Origin: DATFXF01 sp035258565 | Lineage (GTDB): Bacteria > Acidobacteriota > Terriglobia > Acidiferrales > UBA7541 | Reading direction: 5' to 3' | Assembly: GCA_035258565.1 (NCBI GenBank) | Contig: DATFXF010000224.1 | Coordinates: forward strand, 1 to 27,416 | DNA length: 27,416 nucleotides | In this document: piece after piece, positions 8,339 to 14,077 of the stretch | Position numbering within the stretch: position 1 is the first letter of the stretch | How the letters are laid out: every line of letters begins with the position of its first letter | The notes under the pieces: generated by a model | Database searches by the model: none | What the model was told of the DNA's origin: nothing | The model's input: only the letters and a program-made list of their open reading frames with translations | Made by a program: the position numbers and the translations under genes

Positions 8339-8710
8339 TCAGCGGTTCCAGTCCAGCGCGCCCTTCTTCCAGAGATAGATGTAACCAACCAGCAGGATCA
8401 GGATGTAGAGCAGCATCTCCACAAACCCGAACCACTGCAGGTCGCGATAGACGTATGCCCAGGGGTAGAGAAAGATGGCTTCCACGTCGAATAGAATAAA
8501 GACCATCGCCACCAAGTAAAACTTCACGGGAAAGGGCTCGCGCGCGTCCCCCAAAGGCTCGACGCCGCATTCGTAGGCTTCGAGCTTGGCGCGCGTCGGC
8601 CGCCGCTGCCCAATCCAAGTCGAGGCCAGCAGAATGGCGCCGGCAATCCCCATCGCTGCCAGGAGATGAATCAGCAACGGGACGTAGCTTTCGAGAACAT
8701 TTCCGCTCAT
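8339..8710 (-). CDS. nuoA: NADH-quinone oxidoreductase subunit A
   Basis: A 123-residue membrane subunit with three helices. Conserved blocks are EAYECGVEPLGDAREPFPVKF-like (with the cysteine in the quinone-site loop) and FYLVAMVFILFDVEAIFLYPW. The ATG at 8710 (MSGNVLESYVPLLIHL) fits the family. An upstream in-frame start at 8752 would lie inside the promoter. It is the first gene of the nuo operon. Confidence 0.96.
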   Translation of the reverse strand: MSGNVLESYVPLLIHLLAAMGIAGAILLASTWIGQRRPTRAKLEAYECGVEPLGDAREPFPVKFYLVAMVFILFDVEAIFLYPWAYVYRDLQWFGFVEMLLYILILLVGYIYLWKKGALDWNR

Positions 8711-8723
8711 CGTCGGTGAAGCT

Positions 8724-8752
8724 ATAATAGCGGCAGCCTGGCATGCGGTCAA
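8724..8752 (-). promoter_or_regulatory. Sigma70-type promoter for the nuo operon
   Basis: On the minus strand TTGACC (8747-8752) and TATTAT (8724-8729) are separated by exactly 17 bases, matching the -35 and -10 consensus at five of six positions each. The -10 box ends 13 bases before the nuoA ATG, so transcription would begin only about 6-7 bases before the start codon. That leaves no room for a normal ribosome binding site. Confidence 0.7.
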
Positions 8753-9069
8753 ATCCGCGGCACAAAGGAGGCGCGCAGCCCCAGGGCAGCCGGACCAGGG
8801 TTAGGACCCGGCAATCCTCACGCTGTGAACCATGGGTTCAATGCGAGTCTGCAACTGGGCGACGTAGTGTATCCGGTCGGGCGCCCCTCTTCGGGCTGCG
8901 CCCCGGGTTTCGAATGCCGCCGCTGGCCTCCTCCGCCTCCGAGGCTACACCTGCTTGCTCCTGGCACATGGTTCGCTGGGAGCCGGGCAAGCTCGCGGAT
9001 GATGCGCGCCACCGGGACGTTCGATAGGGAGAAGCCGCGCTCCTCGCTCAGCCCGAAGCCTCAAACCGC
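8753..9069. other. Intergenic region without a supported gene; several inverted repeats
   Basis: About 320 bases between the nuo promoter and thiS contain no convincing protein gene. On the plus strand GGAGGCG (8767-8773) can pair with CGCCTCC (8934-8940), enclosing about 174 bases. Inside lie GAACC-ATG-GGTTC and a GC-rich hairpin at 8878-8905 with loop TCTTC. The layout could suit a structured RNA, but I could not match it to SRP, 6S, RNase P or a known riboswitch. A minus-strand frame reading SEERGFSLSNVPVARII looks protein-like but has no family I recognise. Confidence 0.35.
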
Positions 9070-9297
9070 ATGGCCGCCAACCCCATGACCCGCACCCTGC
9101 GTGTCACTATCAACGGGGAAGCGCGCGAGGTTCCCGCTGGATTGACGGTGCGGCACTTGCTCGGGCACCTGGGGCTCGACGCGGGTCGCGTAGCGGTCGA
9201 GCGCAATCTCGAAATTCTTCCTCGTGAACGCTGGGACTCGACGGCCGTCCAGCCGGCCGACCGCTTCGAAATCGTCCACTTCGTCGGCGGTGGTTAA
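9070..9297 (+). CDS. thiS: ThiS/MoaD-like sulfur carrier protein
   Basis: A 75-residue ubiquitin-fold sulfur carrier. It has the short VTINGEAREVPAGLTVRHLL start and ends in FVGGG, the C-terminal Gly-Gly that is adenylated and thiocarboxylated to donate sulfur, as in ThiS for thiazole synthesis. ThiS is favoured over MoaD by the length and the HFVGGG ending. No thiG, thiF or thiO lies nearby, so its partner enzyme must be elsewhere. The start may be the ATG at 9070 or the one at 9085; neither has a good ribosome binding site. Confidence 0.85.
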   Translation: MAANPMTRTLRVTINGEAREVPAGLTVRHLLGHLGLDAGRVAVERNLEILPRERWDSTAVQPADRFEIVHFVGGG

Positions 9298-9407
9298 TTG
9301 CTCAGTCTATTTCTTCTTCCCAGGGCACGTTAGTTTTTCTTTCCCCTGGCGCGGGCCACGCCTGCACAACCACTTGGTTGGGTCGAATCAGCAGATTCCT
9401 TTGAATC

Positions 9408-9548
9408 CTACGATTTTTTCGGCGTGAAATGAAAGACTTCGACGCGGTCCTTTCCGTTTTCCCGCCAGGTCCATTTCTGTGTGAACTGGTCTTGGTCGTG
9501 CAAAATGACCGCCAGCGCGTGCATGTGACCCGCGGTCGGGCCATGAGG
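9408..9548 (-). pseudogene. Fragment of a DUF1579-like protein C-terminus
   Basis: In one frame the minus strand reads PHGPTAGHMHALAVILHD and then a tail of the type DxFTxKWTWRENGKxxVEVFHF before a stop. This looks like the last strands of a DUF1579/lipocalin-like beta-barrel. A stop directly precedes the fragment, and the N-terminal two thirds are missing. A good ribosome binding site (AGGAGGTGA) and an ATG lie just upstream in a different frame, which suggests a deletion plus frameshift. It sits directly behind the broken AHSA1 gene. The family assignment is from memory of the tail pattern only. Confidence 0.4.
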
Positions 9549-9594
9549 TCACCTCCTGATGTTTTCATGGAACTTTTGACAGAACCCTTCCTTC

Positions 9595-10070
9595 CTAGGC
9601 GGCGAGGACCTTTGCCAGCATGTCGAAGCAGCCAGTCCAACCCGTGTGGTGGCGGTCCCGCAGTTCGGCGTCGCGGAACAATTCGTGTGTCAGAACCACC
9701 CCGGTGAATCTCCCCCGTTCATGGAATTCTACGGTAACCAGCGTTTCCTCCTGTTGCTCATCCTTTTGACCCGAAGCGGAGAACCGCTCCCACGCCCAGG
9801 TGAAGACGAGCTTCTCGGGTGGCACGATCTCCCGGAAGGTGACTCGTAGCAGGTACAGGTGGCCGTCCGCCGTCCGAATCTCCATGCGATTACTGCCGCC
9901 GGGCCGCATATCGAATTCAACATAGCGGGTATATTCTTCGGGTGGTCTCGGCACATCCACCTTTCTAATTTGTTCTGCTGCGTCCAGGCCTCGAAGACTG
10001 TCGCACGCGGCGCTGCGAACATCCGCCGGATTTGGAGCCGTGTTTCGGGGCCCTGTATTGGAGTGGCCAT
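9595..10070 (-). pseudogene. AHSA1/START-domain (SRPBCC) protein, frameshifted
   Basis: The N-terminal half (MATPIQGPETRLQIRRMF, FEAWTQQNKLERWMCRDH) is in one frame. The C-terminal half (TRYVEFDMRPGGSNRMEIRT, then FREIVPPEKLVFTWAWE and GWTGCFDMLAKVLAA) is in the next. The crossover lies near 9931-9946, and one missing base would explain it. AHSA1-like proteins bind small hydrophobic ligands and are often encoded right after an ArsR-type repressor, as here. The ATG at 10070 has GAGG upstream. The shift may be real decay or a sequencing error. Confidence 0.8.
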
Positions 10071-10414
10071 GTTTTTTCTTCCTCTCTTTGGGTTTGGTCG
10101 AGAAAGCGCGCCAGGGAGTCGAATTGCCGTTCCCAAAACCGCCGGTAGTGCTCGATCCACGCCGCCGCATCCCTCATGGGCTCGGCCAGAAGACGACAGT
10201 GTCGCACTCGGCCATCCTTCTCGCCGATGAGCAAGCCAGCCCGCTCGAGCACCCGCAAGTGCTTGGAGATGGCGGGAAGGGAGACAGCAAAGGGCTGGGC
10301 CAGTTCGCTCACCGAGGACTCGCCACGGGCCAGGCGCGCAAGGATGGCTCGGCGGATGGGATCGGCGAGCGCGCGGAAGGTGGCATCGAGCGCGGACGGC
10401 CGATAGTTAACCAT
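9965..10414 (-). CDS. ArsR-family transcriptional regulator
   Basis: A winged-helix repressor: MVNYRPSALDATFRALADPI, then the recognition region VSELAQPFAVSLPAISKHL (about residues 35-53) and ERAGLLIGEKDGRVRHCRL. It lacks the metal-binding ELCVCDL motif of metal sensors and resembles the subfamily paired with AHSA1/START genes. The homologous part ends near residue 112. The frame then runs some 37 residues into the AHSA1 gene in another frame, after an A6 tract at about 10071-10076, so the real C-terminus may have been altered. The ATG at 10414 lies inside a 12-base palindrome and seven bases from a -10 box. An alternative TTG start at 10456 would fall inside the promoter. Confidence 0.85.
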   Translation of the reverse strand: MVNYRPSALDATFRALADPIRRAILARLARGESSVSELAQPFAVSLPAISKHLRVLERAGLLIGEKDGRVRHCRLLAEPMRDAAAWIEHYRRFWERQFDSLARFLDQTQREEEKTWPLQYRAPKHGSKSGGCSQRRVRQSSRPGRSRTN

Positions 10415-10420
10415 ATGGTT
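10409..10420. promoter_or_regulatory. Palindromic operator candidate over the arsR start codon
   Basis: AACCATATGGTT is a perfect 12-base palindrome that includes the arsR ATG and, with one mismatch, extends to 16 bases. Its position over the predicted transcription start suits autorepression by the ArsR protein. Binding is inferred, not shown. Confidence 0.5.
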
Positions 10421-10421
10421 T

Positions 10422-10450
10422 AGTATTGCGAGAGGGCTCCGGTCTGTCAA
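10422..10450 (-). promoter_or_regulatory. Promoter for arsR
   Basis: On the minus strand TTGACA (10445-10450) matches the -35 consensus fully. It is followed after 17 bases by AATACT (10422-10427, four of six). The -10 box ends seven bases before the arsR ATG, so the mRNA would start at or next to the start codon. Confidence 0.6.
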
Positions 10451-10507
10451 GCGCAATCTGGGGTCGGCCAGGGAGGGAATGGCGCGGGCGCAGAAGATCG
10501 TTCTGGG

Positions 10508-11149
10508 CTAGAGGCGGGTCAGCAGATGGCCCAGCTTGGTCTTCTTGGCGCGCAAGTAGGGGCGCGAGGCCCGCGATGCCGGCGGCTGGCACGGCACGCG
10601 TTCGACTACACGGACGCCGGCCCGTTCGAGCTGGCGGACCTTTTCGGGGTTGTTGGAGAGCAGGCGCACGCGGCGCACGCCGAGCAGGCGCAGCGCCTGG
10701 GCCGAGAAGCGGTAGTCGCGCGAATCGGCGGCGAAGCCAAGTCGGTGGTTGGCCTCGACGGTGTCCATCCCACCGTCTTGCAATTCATAAGCCTTGAGTT
10801 TGTTCATTAAGCCGATGCCGCGTCCCTCTTGCGGCAGGTAGAGCAGCACCCCCGCGCGCGCGCGGCCGATGAGCCCGAGCGAAAGCTCGAGCTGCGCGCG
10901 GCAGTCGCAGCGCTCGGAGGTGAGCACGTCGCCCGTGAGGCACTGCGAGTGAATGCGCACCAGCGGCGCGCTCCGACCGTGCACCCGACCGCGCCGTAGT
11001 GCCACGGCAGTCTCGCTCGGCTTGCGGCCCTGGATCCCCAGCAGCGTGAAAAGGCCGAACCGCGTGGGCAGCTGGGCTTTGGCCACCAGGCGCGCCGCGG
11101 GTGATTTTCCCTTGCGGCGTGGCCGTGCGGATCTCTTCTTCGTTCTCAT
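10508..11149 (-). CDS. ribA: GTP cyclohydrolase II
   Basis: Converts GTP to 2,5-diamino-6-ribosylamino-4(3H)-pyrimidinone 5'-phosphate, the first step of riboflavin synthesis. Zinc ligands are seen in HSQCLTGDVLTSERCDC (C70, C81 and C83 from the ATG at 11149). The catalytic and GTP-binding block is YLPQEGRGIGLMNKLKAYEL, followed by DTVEANHRLGFAADSRDY and LLSNNP. It is a stand-alone RibA of about 213 residues, without a RibB domain. It carries a Lys/Arg-rich N-terminal extension (MRTKKRSARPRRKGKSPAAR) not found in E. coli RibA. The longer frame to 11212 crosses the promoter, so I chose the ATG at 11149, which has GAGG upstream. Confidence 0.94.
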   Translation of the reverse strand: MRTKKRSARPRRKGKSPAARLVAKAQLPTRFGLFTLLGIQGRKPSETAVALRRGRVHGRSAPLVRIHSQCLTGDVLTSERCDCRAQLELSLGLIGRARAGVLLYLPQEGRGIGLMNKLKAYELQDGGMDTVEANHRLGFAADSRDYRFSAQALRLLGVRRVRLLSNNPEKVRQLERAGVRVVERVPCQPPASRASRPYLRAKKTKLGHLLTRL

Positions 11150-11161
11150 GGAAAACCTCGT

Positions 11162-11170
11162 ATTATAGCA
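11162..11170 (-). promoter_or_regulatory. Extended -10 promoter for ribA
   Basis: The minus strand has TGC directly before a perfect TATAAT, an extended -10 element, with no good -35 box. The box ends 12 bases before the ribA ATG, predicting a leader of only about five to six bases. Confidence 0.55.
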
Positions 11171-11194
11171 AGGTGCCGCAGTCCGGGCCGCTGC

Positions 11195-11223
11195 TTTACA
11201 TCTCGTGGGCATTTGGCTAATTT
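11195..11223 (+). promoter_or_regulatory. Weak promoter candidate for the histidine kinase gene
   Basis: TTTACA (11195-11200) and TAATTT (11218-11223) are 17 bases apart, upstream of the ATG at 11244. The -35 box is good but the -10 matches at only three positions. The region is shared with the divergent ribA promoter. Confidence 0.3.
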
Positions 11224-11243
11224 AGAGTTCGCCTGAGCCGCTG

Positions 11244-12563
11244 ATGGACACCTCACTCTCCGGAAAAGACCTGCTCTTTACGCTGCTCCTCAAGGTGGGC
11301 GCCTCGGCGTCGCTGGCGGCACTGATGGCGCGCTCGGCAGCCTTCCGCAAGGTGCTCTATACCGAGCAGCGCGACTCCGATCAGAAAGTCCGGCTGATGT
11401 TGTTGCTGACGCCGCCGCTCCTGCTTGGCGTCGCGCTGCGGCTGGTCGGTCCGGCTTACCGTTTCGCCGACCTAATGCTTTCCGGCGCCTTTCTGCTGGG
11501 ATTGCTCGGGGGGAGGATGGTCGGTCCGCTCGGCGGCGCGATCATCAGTCTGCCCGCGTTCTTTAACCAGGAGTGGCTCTCGACGCCCCTGGCGGCGTCG
11601 GCAGGCCTGATTGGTGGCCTGATCCGCCAAGCCATCCCCAACAAGGAAGACATCTGGAACCTGGGCCCGTTTACCTTCCTGGGCATCCCGCGGGCGGTGG
11701 TGCGACTGGTCGAGCACGCGCAGGGCTCCTGGGAGATGCTGCCCCTGGCGGCGTGCGTGGCCCTCGAATTCGGTCGCCTGACGCTCGGCCACGCCGTGCC
11801 TAGGCGCTGGATGTTCTTTATCGACGCGCACGGCACTTGGCCCTTTGCTCTGTTGTTGCTCGCAACGGTGATGACGGTGGCCGTGCCGATCAAGATCTGG
11901 AACAACACGCGCATCGAGATGAACCTCGAGCAGCACCAGCAATTGCTGCTCAAGGCGCGCATGGACGCGCTGACCAGCCAGATCAATCCTCATTTCCTGT
12001 TTAACACGTTGAATACCGTCGCCTCGCTGATCCGCTTCGACCCCGACATGGCGCGCGTGGTGGTCATCAAACTGAGCAACATCCTCCGTCAGCTGCTGCG
12101 CAAGCACGAGACGTTCGTGCCGCTGCGCGAGGAGCTCGACTTCATCGACGACTACCTGGACATCGAAGTGGCTCGCTTCGGCCGCGACAACCTCCAAATC
12201 TTCAAACAAATCGACGAACGCACCCTGGAGTCGTTCGTGCCCAGCATGCTCCTGCAGCCCATCGTGGAGAATTCGCTCAAGCATGGCCTCTCGCCGAAGC
12301 TCGAGGGAGGCCACATCTACATCCGCACCCGATCCGAGGACGGGCGGCTGGTCATTGAAGTGGAAGATAATGGCATGGGCATTGCCCCGGTGCGCCTGCC
12401 CCAAGTGTATGCGGATGGAATTGGCATCAGCAACGTGCATGAACGCCTGCGGGTCCTCTACGGGGACGACTTCCGGATGCAGATCTCCAGCCGGGAAGGG
12501 CAGGGCACGCTGATCCGCATCGAGGTGCCCGAGCTACTCTCCGTCGCCGCCTCCGCGAGCTGA
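11244..12563 (+). CDS. LytS-type sensor histidine kinase
   Basis: A 439-residue membrane kinase. Residues 1-215 contain five to six hydrophobic helices and resemble the 5TM sensor of LytS/YehU proteins (GGRMVGPLGGAIISLPAF). A short coiled segment follows, then the PF06580 kinase core with phospho-acceptor H250 in SQINPHFLFNTLNTV. The ATP-binding domain shows the N box VENSLKHG (N343), DNGMG (375-379), GIGISN and GQGT. Such kinases normally phosphorylate LytTR response regulators, but no receiver-domain gene lies beside it. The next gene is a GbsR/MarR-type regulator instead. The signal sensed cannot be read from the sequence. Confidence 0.9.
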   Translation: MDTSLSGKDLLFTLLLKVGASASLAALMARSAAFRKVLYTEQRDSDQKVRLMLLLTPPLLLGVALRLVGPAYRFADLMLSGAFLLGLLGGRMVGPLGGAIISLPAFFNQEWLSTPLAASAGLIGGLIRQAIPNKEDIWNLGPFTFLGIPRAVVRLVEHAQGSWEMLPLAACVALEFGRLTLGHAVPRRWMFFIDAHGTWPFALLLLATVMTVAVPIKIWNNTRIEMNLEQHQQLLLKARMDALTSQINPHFLFNTLNTVASLIRFDPDMARVVVIKLSNILRQLLRKHETFVPLREELDFIDDYLDIEVARFGRDNLQIFKQIDERTLESFVPSMLLQPIVENSLKHGLSPKLEGGHIYIRTRSEDGRLVIEVEDNGMGIAPVRLPQVYADGIGISNVHERLRVLYGDDFRMQISSREGQGTLIRIEVPELLSVAASAS

Positions 12564-12598
12564 CCGCCGCGGCCCCCCTCGAGGAACGCGAAAAGGGC

Positions 12599-12627
12599 TT
12601 GACAAGTCTCTATAATTCCTGTATTGT
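12599..12627 (+). promoter_or_regulatory. Promoter for the GbsR-type regulator
   Basis: A perfect TTGACA (12599-12604) is followed after 17 bases by TATTGT (12622-12627). A second TATAAT at 12611-12616 is too close to that -35 box and has no -35 of its own. The region is AT-rich in a GC-rich neighbourhood. Confidence 0.55.
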
Positions 12628-12637
12628 CTGTTTAGAC
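12626..12637. promoter_or_regulatory. Inverted repeat, possible operator
   Basis: GTCT-GTTT-AGAC spans the -10 box and predicted start of transcription of the downstream regulator gene. A dimeric MarR/GbsR-type protein could bind here to control itself. The arms are short, so this is tentative. Confidence 0.3.
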
Positions 12638-12654
12638 TGAAATTACTGAATACT

Positions 12655-13185
12655 ATGCCGGCGCTTTTACCCGTCGAACAAAAGTTCATCCTTCACTGGG
12701 GGGAAATGGGCACCCGCTGGGGCGTCAATCGCACCGTCGCGCAGGTCCATGCCCTGCTTTACCTTTCCGCACGGCCCCTGCCAGCCGAGGAGATCTCGAA
12801 GACGCTCTCCGTGGCGCGGTCGAACGTCAGTACCAGCCTCCGCGAGTTGCAGGGTTGGGGCATTGTGCGCGTCGTACACGTACTCGGGGACCGCCGCGAC
12901 CACTTCAGCACCAGCAAGGACATCTGGGAGATCTTCCGCACCATCCTCGAGGAGCGCAAGCGCCGCGAGGTGGACCCCACGCTGCGCGTCTTGCGGGAGT
13001 GCGTGGCCGAGCTGGGCCACACGAGCGGCCCGCAGGCAGGCGAAACCCACGAACGGTTGGTGGTCATGCTCGACTTCCTGACCACCATGGCAGCGCTTTA
13101 TGAGGAGGTACAGCGCATGCCACCCGCGGCGTTGAAAGGTCTCCTGAAATTGCGCGGGAAGCTGGGGAAGCTGTTAACCAAGTAG
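12655..13185 (+). CDS. GbsR/MarR-family transcriptional regulator
   Basis: A 176-residue winged-helix protein of GbsR type. GbsR proteins repress osmolyte or choline genes in Bacillus, and relatives regulate diverse targets. The helix-turn-helix is at about residues 40-70 (PAEEISKTLSVARSNVSTSL) with a wing in VVHVLGDRRDHF, then a helical dimerisation tail with EEVQRMPPAALKGLLKL. The ATG at 12655 has no clear ribosome binding site. The gene ends just before a strong terminator, so it forms its own transcript unless read through into the DCC-led gene set. Confidence 0.85.
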   Translation: MPALLPVEQKFILHWGEMGTRWGVNRTVAQVHALLYLSARPLPAEEISKTLSVARSNVSTSLRELQGWGIVRVVHVLGDRRDHFSTSKDIWEIFRTILEERKRREVDPTLRVLRECVAELGHTSGPQAGETHERLVVMLDFLTTMAALYEEVQRMPPAALKGLLKLRGKLGKLLTK

Positions 13186-13189
13186 GACA

Positions 13190-13214
13190 CGGGCGGGTAA
13201 CCGCCCGCTTTTTT
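13190..13214 (+). terminator. Rho-independent terminator after the GbsR-type gene
   Basis: A seven-base GC stem, CGGGCGG and CCGCCCG, with loop GTAA is followed after one base by six T. It lies directly after the stop codon at 13185 and before the next gene at 13221. Confidence 0.9.
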
Positions 13215-13220
13215 GGTCGA

Positions 13221-13673
13221 ATGATTTCTCTCAGCTCAGAACTGACTGACAGCAAGGGTCGCCGCGCCCGCCGCGCATGGATCTTCTTCGACGGCAATTG
13301 CGCCTACTGCATCGCCCTGGCGCGCCGCTGGCAGCCTCGGCTCGAGCCCCGCGGCTTCGCCCTGGCCCCGCTCCAGGATCCCCGGGTTCAGGCGCTCCTC
13401 GGGCTGCCTCACAACGAATTGCTTCGCGAGATGCGCGTGCTTGCTGCCGACGGAAAACAGTACGGCGGCGCCGATGCGCTCCTCTATCTGTGGAAACAGG
13501 TCTGGTGGACCTGGCCGCTTTCTCTGCTGGCTGGGCTGCCCGGAGTGCGGCTCCTCCTCCGAGCCGGCTACCGCTGGGTGGCCGCACGCCGCAACTGCGC
13601 CAGTTCTTCTTGCCGCTCGGGCAAGGCGCGCAGCCGAGTGCTCGCGCATTCTTCCGGGAAGGAGGCGCGGTGA
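13221..13673 (+). CDS. DCC-family (DUF393) thiol-disulfide oxidoreductase-like protein
   Basis: A 150-residue protein with the family signature IFFDGNCAYC (a DGxCxxC redox motif, residues 21-30), YGGADALLYLWKQV and WPLSLLAGLPGVRLLLRAGYRWVAARR. DCC proteins have a thioredoxin-like CxxC and are often found beside membrane or quinone-linked genes; few are characterised. No clear ribosome binding site precedes the ATG, which lies only seven bases after the terminator T-run. The stop overlaps the next gene by four bases (GTGA), so it heads a coupled group of four genes. Confidence 0.85.
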   Translation: MISLSSELTDSKGRRARRAWIFFDGNCAYCIALARRWQPRLEPRGFALAPLQDPRVQALLGLPHNELLREMRVLAADGKQYGGADALLYLWKQVWWTWPLSLLAGLPGVRLLLRAGYRWVAARRNCASSSCRSGKARSRVLAHSSGKEAR

Positions 13674-14077
13674 ACCTGTTCGTGGCTGCCGTCCGAGTGG
13701 CCGGAGCGATCCAGCTTCTTGACATTCCTGCGCATCTGGCCCTTCGGCGCCGAATTCGCTGGTCCGAAAACCTGGTCCGGCTTTCACCCCTTGTGCGCCA
13801 GTTCTTCCGCGTGCACTGGTTCTACATCCTGCTCGTCCTGGGGCTCTTCGGAGTTGCCTGCCTGGGGTTTGCCCCTGAGCTCGCCGGCGGTAAAGGTTTG
13901 GGCCGCTTCCTGAGCGGAGCCCTGGCGATTTTTTGGCTTTTGCGCGCGGGCATCCAGCTGTTTTACTTCGAAGCCGATTTCCGTAAGCAGAATCGGCTGG
14001 GTGATCTCGCTTTCGCTCTCTCGGCGTTCTATATGGGAGTGGTGTTCGCCATCGCTGCGCTGAGGCCCCTCCTGTGA
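13670..14077 (+). CDS. Small integral membrane protein of unknown function
   Basis: A 135-residue protein starting at a GTG that overlaps the DCC stop. It has a strong ribosome binding site (AAGGAGG) and three to four hydrophobic helices, including WFYILLVLGLFGVACLGFAP and ALSAFYMGVVFAIAAL. The open frame runs further upstream, but that part is only the DCC gene read in another frame. I do not recognise a family. Its stop overlaps the YndJ-like gene (GTGA), so it belongs to the same operon. Confidence 0.75.
   Translation: MNLFVAAVRVAGAIQLLDIPAHLALRRRIRWSENLVRLSPLVRQFFRVHWFYILLVLGLFGVACLGFAPELAGGKGLGRFLSGALAIFWLLRAGIQLFYFEADFRKQNRLGDLAFALSAFYMGVVFAIAALRPLL

Noticed and set aside
8940..8980. 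Minus-strand sequence resembling the conserved SRP RNA core (GAACCATG, then AGCAAGCAGG).
   Set aside because: It needs gaps to align and lacks the GGAA tetraloop and paired arms that define the SRP S-domain, so the likeness is probably chance.
9302..9640. 112-residue minus-strand frame with a good ribosome binding site downstream of AHSA1.
   Set aside because: Its translation is Arg/Lys-rich without a family; the neighbouring frame holds the protein-like tail. I treat it as the wrong frame of a decayed gene.
11472..12440. 322-codon minus-strand frame inside the histidine kinase gene.
   Set aside because: His/Asp/Gln-rich shadow of the kinase; no start signal or homologous motifs.
12611..12616. 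Perfect TATAAT next to TTGACA upstream of the GbsR-type gene.
   Set aside because: The two boxes are only six bases apart, and no -35 lies at the right distance for this TATAAT. The TTGACA pairs better with TATTGT further on.
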